Shown piece by piece: positions 51,401 through 59,187 of a stretch of 64,000 bases of DNA; position 1 is the stretch's first letter, and each line of letters opens with the position of its first letter. A program made the position numbers and the translations under genes. Below the pieces are notes generated by a model. The model was not told the origin of the DNA, did no database searches, and saw only the letters and a program-made list of their open reading frames with translations. The DNA comes from Levilactobacillus zymae (GTDB lineage Bacteria; Bacillota; Bacilli; Lactobacillales; Lactobacillaceae): assembly GCF_032190635.1 (NCBI RefSeq), contig NZ_JAVLAS010000001.1:186001-250000 (forward strand). The letters run 5' to 3'.

Positions 51401-52495
51401 ACACTCTGGACAAGTCCATTCACGAATTTCGAGTGTTTTCTGACCACTTTGAAACCCACAGCTAGAACATTGTTGACTGGTATAGTTAGGGTTCACCAAA
51501 ATAAGCTGTTTTCCATACCACTGGCACTTGTAAGCTAGCATGGTTCGAAAATGGTACCAACTGGCATTGGCAATTGACTTGGCCAGATGATGATTGTGCA
51601 TCAGATTCTTGACTTTTAAATCTTCAATCACAATCACGTCGTAGGCTTTGACCAACTGAGTCGTCAGCTTGTTCAAGTAGTCTTTGCGCTGATTAGCGAG
51701 TTTACGCTGGTAGCGCGCCTTAATTTGTCTGGCGCGTTGCCAGTTTTTATAGTCATTGAGTTCCAACTCAATTAGGTGATTTTTATCATGGTTCCACTGA
51801 ATCACGTTGATCTTGGCTTGATGTTTGCGCCGATCAAACTTCCGTTGCCATGTAGTCCCTTGTTGTTCTTCCCAGGGTGCTTGAAATTTAGGATATTTTC
51901 GACCGTCAGAGGTAATCGCCAGGTCAGCTACGCCCAAATCGATTCCCACTTGAACACCGGTTTTAGGAAGTGGCTTAGGCTCCGGAAATTCAACTTGTAA
52001 ACTCAAATAGTAACGTCCTGTAGCGTCGTGACTAACGGTGTAGCGCTTAATTTGACCATCAACCAACTGACCTGTTTTACTAGTCTTGATACTACCAAGT
52101 TTTGGTAATTTGACGCGATGTTTAGCCACCACTAACTGTGTACTGGCAGGAAATCGGCCGGTGTACGCCTGTTTAGCTGACCGGCGTGATTTAAAGCGTG
52201 TTTGACCACCACGATGCTCAAACAACATTGAAAAGGCTTGTGCCAAATGATGGTTCACGACCTGTAGACTAGTTGAATCACTTAGTTTGAGAAAGGGATA
52301 TTCAGTTTTGAGCGTTTTGAGCAGATTATCCATACCATATTCATTGATGAAGCGACTACTCGGGTTATTTTTATACCGAGCCTTGGCCATCGCTAACATT
52401 TGATTCCAAACAAAGCGATTATTGCCAAACAATTGCCATAACTGGCCTTCTTGAGCTCGAGTCGGGTACAGACGAAGCTTGATGCCTTTCAGCAT
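51329..52495 (-). CDS. tnpB: TnpB RNA-guided nuclease (IS605 OrfB)
   Basis: The protein of about 388 residues has the N-terminal OrfB helix-turn-helix ([30 protein letters not shown]), then the split RuvC nuclease: [13 protein letters not shown] (Asp), [13 protein letters not shown] (Glu) and [11 protein letters not shown] (Asp) are all present, and the zinc finger CSSCGF with CPEC lies between them. It appears complete and catalytic. ATG 52495 follows AAAGGTGATG; a start 14 codons upstream is less likely. It is inserted in the sugar transporter on the same strand. Confidence 0.88.
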   Translation of the reverse strand: MLKGIKLRLYPTRAQEGQLWQLFGNNRFVWNQMLAMAKARYKNNPSSRFINEYGMDNLLKTLKTEYPFLKLSDSTSLQVVNHHLAQAFSMLFEHRGGQTRFKSRRSAKQAYTGRFPASTQLVVAKHRVKLPKLGSIKTSKTGQLVDGQIKRYTVSHDATGRYYLSLQVEFPEPKPLPKTGVQVGIDLGVADLAITSDGRKYPKFQAPWEEQQGTTWQRKFDRRKHQAKINVIQWNHDKNHLIELELNDYKNWQRARQIKARYQRKLANQRKDYLNKLTTQLVKAYDVIVIEDLKVKNLMHNHHLAKSIANASWYHFRTMLAYKCQWYGKQLILVNPNYTSQQCSSCGFQSGQKTLEIREWTCPECGTHHDRDINAAVNILHRGLKAAQ

Positions 52496-52750
52496 CGAAT
52501 CATCACCTTTCGTGGCGCCTATCTCAGGGTTGTTCAAGTAACTGTTCCGATATTAGTATACGTCCGCTTTACTAGTAATACGGTTTACAAATATACGAAA
52601 AAGTTAAGGCAATTCATCACGTCTTTAAAAGCACGTGTCTTCTCGTCCAAATATCAATAAAGATAAATGTCGTACTTAAACGATGTTTCATGGTTAATCC
52701 ACTCCTTTGTTCACGTTTTACATTTTTAATATAGTGTTTTTTATCGCTTT

Positions 52751-52764
52751 TGTAAACGCTTTCA
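52751..52764 (-). promoter_or_regulatory. cre site upstream of the sugar transporter remnant
   Basis: On the minus strand TGAAAGCGTTTACA fits the CcpA consensus at every position, 60 bp before ATG 52691. It now controls only a broken gene and possibly tnpB. Confidence 0.8.
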
Positions 52765-52788
52765 ATTAATTGCTTTTATTTACCAATT

Positions 52789-52832
52789 TAAAAACCCGCT
52801 TCTTCATGCTTCCATGAAAAATCGGGTTTAAG
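52789..52832 (-). terminator. Terminator after the HAD gene
   Basis: AAACCCG and CGGGTTT outer arms with an inner TTCATG/CATGAA hairpin; the minus strand continues TTTTT-AAATT. Confidence 0.65.
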
Positions 52833-52862
52833 AAAACCGGTCTACTAGACCAATTTCTGAAA

Positions 52863-53684
52863 TTAGACTAAGGTGGCCAAGACGTCCAAGACCCCTTCGG
52901 CGTTGTTGGTTCCGGTATGGTGGGTGACCTGCGCGTTCACGGCCGGAGTGGCGTTGGCCATCGCGTAACCGTACGGGGTCAACCGCAACATACTCAGGTC
53001 ATTTTCATTATCGCCAAAGGTCATGACCTCGTCGTCGGCAATCTGGTACTTGTCCTGCAACTGGCGTAAGCCGGCGGCCTTGTTCACCGAGCTTTCGCTG
53101 ATCAATTCGGTGTTAAAGCCCGACGTCTGACTGGCTAATTCGGCTGGCAACGCTTGTCGGAGCGTGGTCATCACCTGCGGAAAGTTGACGGACGGTTGGA
53201 AGGTCACACCGATACTAGTGATCTGGTCATCCAAGCGTTGCGCCGTCACGGTCGGGAGGTCGGCCACCAGTTTCAGGTGGTCGTAATAGCGGTGCGTCAG
53301 ATCATAAGCGGCCTGCGAGATCCGGTCGTCAACGTAAGCCGACTTGACCCCCACCACGATATGTTCGGCGATGTCCGTCGCAGAAAATTGGTGATTGATC
53401 ACGTCCAGCGTCGCCGCCACCGCCGCGGCGGTCATGGCCGTGACGATTAATGGCCGACCGTTACTGTGGACCACCGCACCGTTTTGAGAAACGAAATCCA
53501 TTTGGTGTTGAAACTCTTGAAATTGCGTTTGTAGGCGCTGATACTGCGACCCACTGGCGGCCACCACGCGAATCCCCTTGGCCCGCAGCTGAGTGAGTAA
53601 CGCCGCAAAGCGCTGGTGGTTATAGGTGTTCTGATCGTTCAAAAACGTTCCGTCCATGTCAAACGCCACTAATTTAATCGTCAT
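52863..53684 (-). CDS. Cof-type HAD-superfamily phosphatase
   Basis: The 273-residue protein has motif I VAFDMDGTFLNDQNTYNHQRF, motif II VAASGSQYQRL near residue 57, a lysine in VNKAAGLRQL and motif IV MTFGDNENDLSML near 215. It is of the Cof/YbjI type with a C2 cap. It differs clearly from the other HAD at 18159. The substrate is probably a sugar phosphate but is unknown. It follows GGAGGC and is monocistronic. Confidence 0.85.
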   Translation of the reverse strand: MTIKLVAFDMDGTFLNDQNTYNHQRFAALLTQLRAKGIRVVAASGSQYQRLQTQFQEFQHQMDFVSQNGAVVHSNGRPLIVTAMTAAAVAATLDVINHQFSATDIAEHIVVGVKSAYVDDRISQAAYDLTHRYYDHLKLVADLPTVTAQRLDDQITSIGVTFQPSVNFPQVMTTLRQALPAELASQTSGFNTELISESSVNKAAGLRQLQDKYQIADDEVMTFGDNENDLSMLRLTPYGYAMANATPAVNAQVTHHTGTNNAEGVLDVLATLV

Positions 53685-53753
53685 GCCGTTGCCTCCTTAA
53701 AAATCATCAATTTAGCATACCACAAACCATGAGCTGGTTTCACGGTTCAGCCC

Positions 53754-53790
53754 AGAAAAAAACGGTCGGCACATTGCTCCCACCGTTACT
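53754..53790 (-). terminator. Terminator after the MFS gene
   Basis: On the minus strand AACGGTGGG and CCGACCGTT arms followed by TTTTT. Confidence 0.78.
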
Positions 53791-53803
53791 TCCTATTATT
53801 AAT

Positions 53804-54994
53804 CTAAGCTTCGCTAGTCAACCGCTCCGGCTCACCAATTATGAGGTGGCTAATCACGGCCAGCAGCAAAAACACCGCGGCCACGCCACACACACCGAAC
53901 CAGCCCGCCTGACTCCAGGCCCAGGTCGCGCTCAACGTGCCAACGGACCCGCCCAGAAAGTAGCTGAACATGAAGACGGAGTTATTCCGACTACTAGCCT
54001 GGCGGTTCAACGACTGGACGATCGCCTGGTTGGACACCTGGCTGAATTGCGTTCCCAAGTCGAGCAGGATAATGCCCAAGATCAAGCCCAGCAGCCAACT
54101 ACCCAGACTCCAGAAGATTACGAAGGCAACCCCGGAAAGAATCATGCTGAGGCTAATGGTGAGCTTGGGTGAGCGTTGATCGACCAACGTACCAATCATG
54201 GGGGCCGCTAACACACCGGCGATACCCAGTAGCCCTAATAAGCCGGCGACGTTACTCCCCAGGTGGTACTGGGCCGCGAGATAAAAGGCCAGCGTGGACC
54301 AGAGGACGTTCGACATCCCGAACAGGCAAAAGCCGTTGATGGCTGCACCGCGGAGGGCCCGCTGTTGACCGAATAACCGCGGCAGCGTGCGAATCACCGG
54401 CCAATACCGCAGAGCTTGGTGGCCCCGCGCATCGTGCGGCAACCGATAATGGACAATCAACAGAAAAATTAAATCGATGACCGCCGCAATCAGGTAAATA
54501 TCCTGCCAGGGAAGCCAACTTCCCAGTAGCCCACTAAAGGAACGCGACAGGAGAATCCCCGTCAGTAGCCCACTTAACACAATCCCCAACACCTTGCCCC
54601 GTTGTAGGCTCGGGGCTAAGTACCCGGCATAGGGAATGATGATCTGCGGTGCGACCGACGTAATCCCAACCAGCGTGGTGGCCACCGCGAAGACGCCGGC
54701 GTTAGGTGCCCAGTAAGCTAACAGGAGTGACCCGATCGATAGGCCCATCATCACCTGAATCAGGTGGTAACGGTCAAAAATGTCCCCCAAGGGCACAATT
54801 AACAGTAGACCAAACGCGTACCCCAACTGAGTGACCATGGCTAAGGCCCCGACCACCGTCTTACTTAACTGAAAATCCGTGGCAATCAAGTTTTCAATCG
54901 GTTGAATGAAGTTAAGATTGGCCACAATGACCCCCGTCACCACCGCCATGAGTAAAATGGTTCGCCGTGACAGGCTTGTTTCTCTCTTCTGCAT
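53804..54994 (-). CDS. MFS transporter (drug-efflux type)
   Basis: The 396-residue protein has twelve membrane helices. NFIQPIENLIATDFQLSK, LIVPLGDIFDRYHLIQ (loop 2-3 motif A, where GxLaDrxGrkr is altered to GDIFDRYH) and VLSGLLTGILLSRSFSGLLG (motif C, antiporter type) place it in the drug:H+ antiporter group similar to YcxA/Bcr-like exporters. The substrate is unknown. AAGGAGG precedes the ATG. It stands alone, between the HAD and the HsdS-like gene. Confidence 0.85.
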   Translation of the reverse strand: MQKRETSLSRRTILLMAVVTGVIVANLNFIQPIENLIATDFQLSKTVVGALAMVTQLGYAFGLLLIVPLGDIFDRYHLIQVMMGLSIGSLLLAYWAPNAGVFAVATTLVGITSVAPQIIIPYAGYLAPSLQRGKVLGIVLSGLLTGILLSRSFSGLLGSWLPWQDIYLIAAVIDLIFLLIVHYRLPHDARGHQALRYWPVIRTLPRLFGQQRALRGAAINGFCLFGMSNVLWSTLAFYLAAQYHLGSNVAGLLGLLGIAGVLAAPMIGTLVDQRSPKLTISLSMILSGVAFVIFWSLGSWLLGLILGIILLDLGTQFSQVSNQAIVQSLNRQASSRNNSVFMFSYFLGGSVGTLSATWAWSQAGWFGVCGVAAVFLLLAVISHLIIGEPERLTSEA

Positions 54995-55047
54995 ACAAAA
55001 ACCTCCTTCATAAAGTTTAGGCCTTTGTTCCGCAAAAGAAAACCAAC

Positions 55048-55081
55048 TAAAAAAGGGACCCGGCCCACCGGCCCGATCCCA
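55048..55081 (-). terminator. Terminator after the HsdS-like gene
   Basis: On the minus strand GGGATCGGGCC and GGGCCGGGTCCC arms followed by TTTTTT. Confidence 0.75.
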
Positions 55082-55627
55082 CTACCGGGATGTCTGCAGA
55101 TCCATCCCCCGTAAAAGCTGGGTTTGTAACGTGGTTAAGCGTTGGCGTAACGCCCGTTGCCGCTGAAGGTTGAGGTAGAGTTGCCCCCATAGTCGTTGCT
55201 CGGTTAATGGCAGGATGGGGACGTCGAGTTGTTGCAGACGCCCCAACGACAACTTAGCCGTGGGGCTACTTCCCCGTAACCGCCCTAACTGTTGGGCGAT
55301 CAGCGGCGACTGGTTCAGGCAGTAACATAAATACTGCGGCGTCACTTGGTCCGTAACCAGTTGCCAACGAATAAAGTTTTGGGTCAACACCTTACCGGCC
55401 GTTGCGGCACTCACCGGGGCTAACTGGTCACGCGTGAGACTGTACACTAAGTCACCCACCTGAATCGTGTGGGTCCCCGCCGGTCGCCGATCTGTCGGGG
55501 CATTCGGCGCGCCCCCCGCCAAATCATTCAGGAGGTCCTGATAGGTATAGCGACAGGTCGGCACACCGCCGGGCAGCCGCCGTTGGTTGACGCCCATCTT
55601 CATGGTCACTAGCTGTCCTAACCGCAT
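55082..55627 (-). CDS. Orphan HsdS-like single target-recognition-domain protein
   Basis: The 181-residue protein resembles one half of a type I restriction specificity subunit: RLGQLVTMKMGVNQRR at the start, IQVGDLVYSLTRDQLAPVS, the QNFIRWQLVTDQVTPQYLCYCLN stretch, the conserved LRGSSPTAKLSLGRLQQLDVPILPLTEQ near residues 116-145, and a C-terminal helix that would be the spacer coiled coil. No HsdM or HsdR gene is present. Two copies could dimerise to give a palindromic-type specificity, or it may be a relic or a DNA-binding regulator. It has its own terminator; the Mor-like gene is upstream on the same strand. Confidence 0.72.
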   Translation of the reverse strand: MRLGQLVTMKMGVNQRRLPGGVPTCRYTYQDLLNDLAGGAPNAPTDRRPAGTHTIQVGDLVYSLTRDQLAPVSAATAGKVLTQNFIRWQLVTDQVTPQYLCYCLNQSPLIAQQLGRLRGSSPTAKLSLGRLQQLDVPILPLTEQRLWGQLYLNLQRQRALRQRLTTLQTQLLRGMDLQTSR

Positions 55628-55685
55628 TTACGGCCACCTTCTCCCCTCATTTTGCCCTCAATGTAGCACGGCATTCTTTTCTCTG

Positions 55686-55736
55686 TCAACCAACACGAAA
55701 ACTGGACCACACAAGCGGTGTCGTCCAGTTTCGAGT
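55686..55736 (-). terminator. Terminator after the Mor-like gene
   Basis: CGAAAACTGGAC and GTCCAGTTTCG arms over a roughly 20-base loop; the minus strand ends in TTTTCG, a short T-run. Confidence 0.65.
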
Positions 55737-55751
55737 GTTTGAAGGACGTGG

Positions 55752-56015
55752 CTACACCTCGGGCTGGTCCGGACCCGCTTTGCGCCACGTACGAATGGTC
55801 CGTACGTTGTAGCCTAGCTGACTCGCCAAACTTTTAGCATCCTGCTGTGGATGTGCCTGCACGTATACCTTAGCTTGCGTCTTGTCGTTCATGTGTAGTG
55901 GAAAATTGACGGTGCTTCCGCGAAAGATTTGGAACAGGTCTTCTAACACCTTGGGCCCTTCCGCCCGATAAATTTCACGATACACCCCACTCAACAGTTT
56001 CTCATCAATCTCCAT
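55752..56015 (-). CDS. Mor-like helix-turn-helix DNA-binding protein
   Basis: The 87-residue protein follows the phage Mu Mor activator pattern: LLSGVYREIYRAEGPKVLEDLFQIFRGSTVNFPL (dimerisation part with the glycine near residue 33), then SLASQLGYNVRTIRTWRKA, a helix-turn-helix, at 62-80. Such proteins occur in Firmicutes outside phages as well. No phage genes surround it. The target is unknown. ATG 56015 follows GAGGAGGCCC. Confidence 0.7.
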   Translation of the reverse strand: MEIDEKLLSGVYREIYRAEGPKVLEDLFQIFRGSTVNFPLHMNDKTQAKVYVQAHPQQDAKSLASQLGYNVRTIRTWRKAGPDQPEV

Positions 56016-56368
56016 TATTCATTGGGCCTCCTCGACTATCGCTAGATTTGATTCACCCCTATCATAAGGAATCTTAACGGTAAATTTAAGGGGCGTTTTC
56101 TGGGCAATATTCGTTTACTAACGACCTTTTGCCCGTCATCTTTTAATATTACTAAATTTATTTTAGGCGCTTGCCCTCACTGATCACCGACCGCCCTACC
56201 CCGACTGGCGAGAGCCTGATCGCCCGGTAACTCGGGATTAAACCCACTCATGATAGAACGAATTTCGTCACAGCGCTCCCATTATTTAATTTTTCGTCGC
56301 ATTAATGACAGCATTAATTAACGCAGTAAGCCTAAACTTTACCCACCAATCGGTGCGTACCGGCTAGC

Positions 56369-56427
56369 ATTTTTTATGTCATTTTGAAAAATGACATAAA
56401 AAAACGATCCCGTGACGGATCGTTGCG
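56369..56427 (-). terminator. Tandem hairpins after the condensation-fold gene
   Basis: AACGATCC and GGATCGTT arms with a minus-strand T-run at 56400-56427, followed by a second, AT-only hairpin (TTTTTTATGTCATTTT with its complement) at 56369-56403. The rest of 56028-56368 shows no gene or clear signal. Confidence 0.8.
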
Positions 56428-56429
56428 TT

Positions 56430-57647
56430 CTAGTGGACCCATTGCGTTAACTGGGTTGCCACGTTCTTTAAAATTTTAATACCGAGTTGGTAGTCCGGTT
56501 CCGACCCCAACATCCGAAAGGCCAGCGTCCAAGCATCCCGATACCCACTCGCCGTCAATTGAAAGTACGGCATGGAATGGTAGGCCCCGGCAAAGTAGAC
56601 CTGCGAAACCCGACTGCCCGCGAACTGTAATCGTGCTTGGTCGATCCGGCCAAAGTTGGCAAACGAGATGGCCGCGGTTGGGCGATACTTGCTGGCTAAA
56701 TGGCGCACCAGTTGGGGTGGAAAGGCCCGACTCATGCGATTGATTTCGACCAGCGGCGTCAGATACGCCAACCGCTCGTGTCGATCCGACAAGGTTGCTT
56801 GAACCTGCTGCACCACGTCTTCGAGGGTAGCGAAGTCCCGGACCGTAATGGGAATGGGCATCTCGCTGGTCAAATTGGCCACCTGGACCACGTTGGTCGC
56901 GGCGACCGGCCCGTGTAACCGTAAATCAACCTGGTAGGGAATCACCAAGTGCCGGTTTCCCGTTAACGTGGCCAAGGCCAGCGCATAAGCCGCCAGTAGC
57001 ACGGCGTTTAAGGTCACCCCTTTTTGTCGTGCTTTGCGTTGCAGCCGCCGGGTCTCTAACCGAGAAATCAACACCTCGCCGTGATGGTGGTGGATGTCTC
57101 CTTGTAAGGTAGGAAACGGTTCCGTTGGTTGTATCAGATCACTTGGATTCGGCAATGGCCGGTGGGGATGGCGTAAGTAACTGACGATGCGCCGACCACT
57201 CCGCTCGTTGACGAAATTAGTCAGATCATCCCCCGCGTAGGCCGCCGACAAGAGGTACAAGTAGTGTTTGAAGCCCTCACCATCGGTTAGTAAGCGACTC
57301 ATGGCCAACCGTACCCGGTCATAGCCGGCGTGATGAATCACCTGAATCTTAAGCTGAGGCCCCGCCAGGACGTCGAGGCGTACCCGTTCGGGATCATGAC
57401 TAGCCGCATATTCTTCAATGACGGGTTGTCGTTGAGGATCGTCATCCACTTCAAAACGATTCCAGGTAAAGTTATACCGTCCCTGAATCTGGGGCACCAC
57501 GGCCTTTGTCGCCTGGACGGCCGCTTGCAGACGCGCGACGTCAATCGGTTGCGTGAGACTTAGTGTGCATTCCAGCAACGGCCGAATCTGGGTCAAATTT
57601 AAAGTCGGCATTAGGTCCAACGGTTCGCCATGGTAATTCACCCTCAT
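56430..57647 (-). CDS. Condensation-domain-like acyltransferase-fold protein with degenerate active site
   Basis: The protein of about 405 residues has the two-lobed fold of NRPS condensation domains and CoA-dependent acyltransferases. LLECTLSLTQPIDVARLQAAV starts the first lobe; the active-site region HHxxxDG reads SRLLTDGEGF near residue 123, so both histidines, including the catalytic one, are replaced. The latch-side LNAVLLAAYALALATLTG and IPYQVDLR near 270 are typical. There is no carrier or adenylation domain nearby. Relatives without histidines may be structural, or use other residues. An extended -10 promoter TGCTATACT overlaps a longer frame, so ATG 57647 is chosen. It is a single gene with a terminator. 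Confidence 0.65.
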   Translation of the reverse strand: MRVNYHGEPLDLMPTLNLTQIRPLLECTLSLTQPIDVARLQAAVQATKAVVPQIQGRYNFTWNRFEVDDDPQRQPVIEEYAASHDPERVRLDVLAGPQLKIQVIHHAGYDRVRLAMSRLLTDGEGFKHYLYLLSAAYAGDDLTNFVNERSGRRIVSYLRHPHRPLPNPSDLIQPTEPFPTLQGDIHHHHGEVLISRLETRRLQRKARQKGVTLNAVLLAAYALALATLTGNRHLVIPYQVDLRLHGPVAATNVVQVANLTSEMPIPITVRDFATLEDVVQQVQATLSDRHERLAYLTPLVEINRMSRAFPPQLVRHLASKYRPTAAISFANFGRIDQARLQFAGSRVSQVYFAGAYHSMPYFQLTASGYRDAWTLAFRMLGSEPDYQLGIKILKNVATQLTQWVH

Positions 57648-57814
57648 CACCCCTTCACTCTTAGTTGCCCTCAGTATAGCAAAGCCATCGGTAAACCTCC
57701 CCTGAAACACTTGAGTTATTGTGAAAAATTAATAATCCTGTAACTTACCGCCATTGTGGGAACCGCTCTGGTAGAATGGAGATAGCGATTTCACAAATTC
57801 ATGAGGTGATTATT

Positions 57815-58336
57815 TTGTCAACGTCTCAACCCATTACCTGTAACCAAACCCTGATGGTGACTACCCACCGGGTCTTCGAACCCGATTTGAACGAACACCA
57901 AACCGTCTTCGGTGGCAAGATTCTATCGCTAGTCGACGATAGCGCTTCGGTCGCCGCCGTCCGGTTAACCCACGCTACCGTGGTCACGGCCGCCTTCGAT
58001 CACGTGAACTTCCTCGCCCCCTTCCGGCTCGACGATTCGTTATGTCTCGAAGCCTACGTCACGGGAACCGGTAAACGCTCGCTGGAGGTTTTCGTCAAGG
58101 TCATTGGCGAAAACCTCACCACCGGCAAACGGTTCTTAGGCTTCACTTGCTTTATCACCTACGTCCTCGATAATCCCGCCGCCCCGACACTGCCGAACAT
58201 CCAACCGGAAACGGCTGAACAGCACTACCTGTGTGCCGGCTACGCGCAGCGCTACCAGGACCGCCGGGTTCGCCGCTCCGGTGAACGCGAGCTAACCCAA
58301 CACCTGACCCTAACTGCGCCCTGGTTAACGGACTAA
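57815..58336 (+). CDS. Hotdog-fold acyl-CoA thioesterase
   Basis: The protein of about 173 residues has the hotdog fold of the YciA/BACH kind: RVFEPDLNEHQTVFGGKILSLVDDSASVAA near residue 20, with Asn and Asp as candidate catalytic residues, then AFDHVNFLAPFRLDDSLCLEAYV. It hydrolyses acyl-CoA thioesters by family inference. TTG 57815 follows GAGGTGATTATT; the in-frame ATG 57776 lacks a ribosome site. It is divergent from the condensation-fold gene, which may point to a shared acyl substrate. A parS site begins four bases after its stop. Confidence 0.83.
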   Translation: MSTSQPITCNQTLMVTTHRVFEPDLNEHQTVFGGKILSLVDDSASVAAVRLTHATVVTAAFDHVNFLAPFRLDDSLCLEAYVTGTGKRSLEVFVKVIGENLTTGKRFLGFTCFITYVLDNPAAPTLPNIQPETAEQHYLCAGYAQRYQDRRVRRSGERELTQHLTLTAPWLTD

Positions 58337-58339
58337 CGT

Positions 58340-58355
58340 TGTTTCACGTGAAACA
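58340..58355. promoter_or_regulatory. parS centromere site 2
   Basis: TGTTTCACGTGAAACA, a perfect 16-base palindrome matching the ParB site consensus, in the gap between the thioesterase and NAD-binding genes. Confidence 0.92.
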
Positions 58356-58381
58356 TCTCCCGGTACAGCGTGGCTAAATTC

Positions 58382-58410
58382 TTGGTTTTTGTTGGGAAAG
58401 TCACTATACT
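58382..58410 (+). promoter_or_regulatory. Promoter of the NAD(P)-binding protein gene
   Basis: TTGGTT and TATACT separated by 17 bp, 33 bp before the start at 58443. Confidence 0.65.
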
Positions 58411-58442
58411 AATCCCAGCGTTAATTAAGGAGGAATTCGTTC

Positions 58443-59090
58443 ATGAAGATTCTAATTATTGGTGCAACGGGAATGGCTGGTTCCGCCCTAGTCACCGAAG
58501 CCTTAGCTCGTGGTCACCAAGTCACCGCTCTGGCCCGGTCGACCGCCAAGCCGGCCCAACTTCCGGCCAACGACCGCCTCACCACCCAGGTCCAAGACGC
58601 CTTCACCCTGACCACGACCGATTTGGCCGCCTACGACGCCGTGATTGACGCCTTTGCCACGGCACCAGCTCAGACCTACCGGCATGTCGATCTGGCTGCC
58701 CACCTGGTGGCCCAACTACGAGACACCACCCAGCCGCGGCTGGCCTTCATCTTGGGGGCCGGTAGTCTGACGACCGGTGCGGACCATCACTTATTCGTTC
58801 ACGATATCGAACAGGATCCACAAGCGGCCGCCTTCGTGAGCGTCCCCCAAAATCAATTGGCCGAATTGACCTTTTTACGGACCGTTACCAACGTCAACTG
58901 GGTCGGCGTCTCGCCAGCCGCTAATTTCCATCCCGGTCCCGCCGTTCCGACCATCACAGGAACCGATGAACTACTAGTCAACGCCCAAGGTGACTCCGGT
59001 ACTTCCGCGGGCACCATGGCCAACGCCATTCTCGACGAGTTGACCACGCCGCAACACCACCAAACCCGCTTTACCGTTGCCGATCGTTAA
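58443..59090 (+). CDS. NAD(P)H-binding Rossmann protein (NmrA/YwnB-like)
   Basis: The 215-residue protein opens with the dinucleotide motif ILIIGATGMAGSALVTEAL and ARG-QVTALARS, and continues as a short atypical SDR: AYDAVIDAFATA, RLAFILGAGSL and a final NAILDELTT helix. No YxxxK catalytic pair is evident, as in NmrA-like sensors and flavin/biliverdin reductase-like proteins. It may be a redox sensor or an oxidoreductase. AAGGAGGAATTCGTTC precedes ATG. A terminator (CGCTAGTCC with GGGACTAGCG, T-run, 59101-59133) follows. Confidence 0.83.
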   Translation: MKILIIGATGMAGSALVTEALARGHQVTALARSTAKPAQLPANDRLTTQVQDAFTLTTTDLAAYDAVIDAFATAPAQTYRHVDLAAHLVAQLRDTTQPRLAFILGAGSLTTGADHHLFVHDIEQDPQAAAFVSVPQNQLAELTFLRTVTNVNWVGVSPAANFHPGPAVPTITGTDELLVNAQGDSGTSAGTMANAILDELTTPQHHQTRFTVADR

Positions 59091-59100
59091 CCCATTCTTA

Positions 59101-59133
59101 CGCTAGTCCGGTTTGGGACTAGCGTTTTTATTT
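59101..59133 (+). terminator. Terminator after the NAD(P)-binding gene
   Basis: CGCTAGTCC and GGGACTAGCG arms followed by TTTTTATTTT. Confidence 0.88.
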
Positions 59134-59187
59134 TAATTTGCTAAGATAGTAGGAGTTTCACACTTTAAATAGAAAGTTGCGATTATC

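Larger units (their letters stand above)
51196..52652 (-). mobile_element. TnpB-only IS200/IS605-family element
   Basis: The element encodes TnpB but no TnpA, so it depends on a transposase in trans. The right end, minus strand, has the hairpin GCTCGG-TCGTTCA-CGGCCGAG-like stem followed by TAGTTCA near 51196-51222, a common IS605 right-end form. At the left end the host reads ATTGAT (TTGAT at 52657-52653), which could be the target-adjacent motif. No target duplication is expected for this family. Boundaries are estimates from homology break points. Confidence 0.75.
50640..52691 (-). pseudogene. MFS sugar:proton symporter gutted at a TnpB element
   Basis: 50640-51195 codes the C-terminal 183 residues of an MFS sugar porter: GFGFAESSAIWISVGIGIVN, then MDKFDRKKLL, WGPIAWVLIGEIFPLSVRGIG and VPETRGKSLEQIE, all sugar-porter signatures. 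At the other side of the TnpB element, ATG 52691 with a GGAGTGG site opens MKHRLSTTFIFID, the style of a sugar-porter N-terminus. About 260 middle residues (helices 1-7) are missing, so more than a simple insertion occurred. A perfect cre site at 52751 and a terminator at 50570 are the original control signals. The sugar is unknown (xylose/arabinose type by family). Confidence 0.8.
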
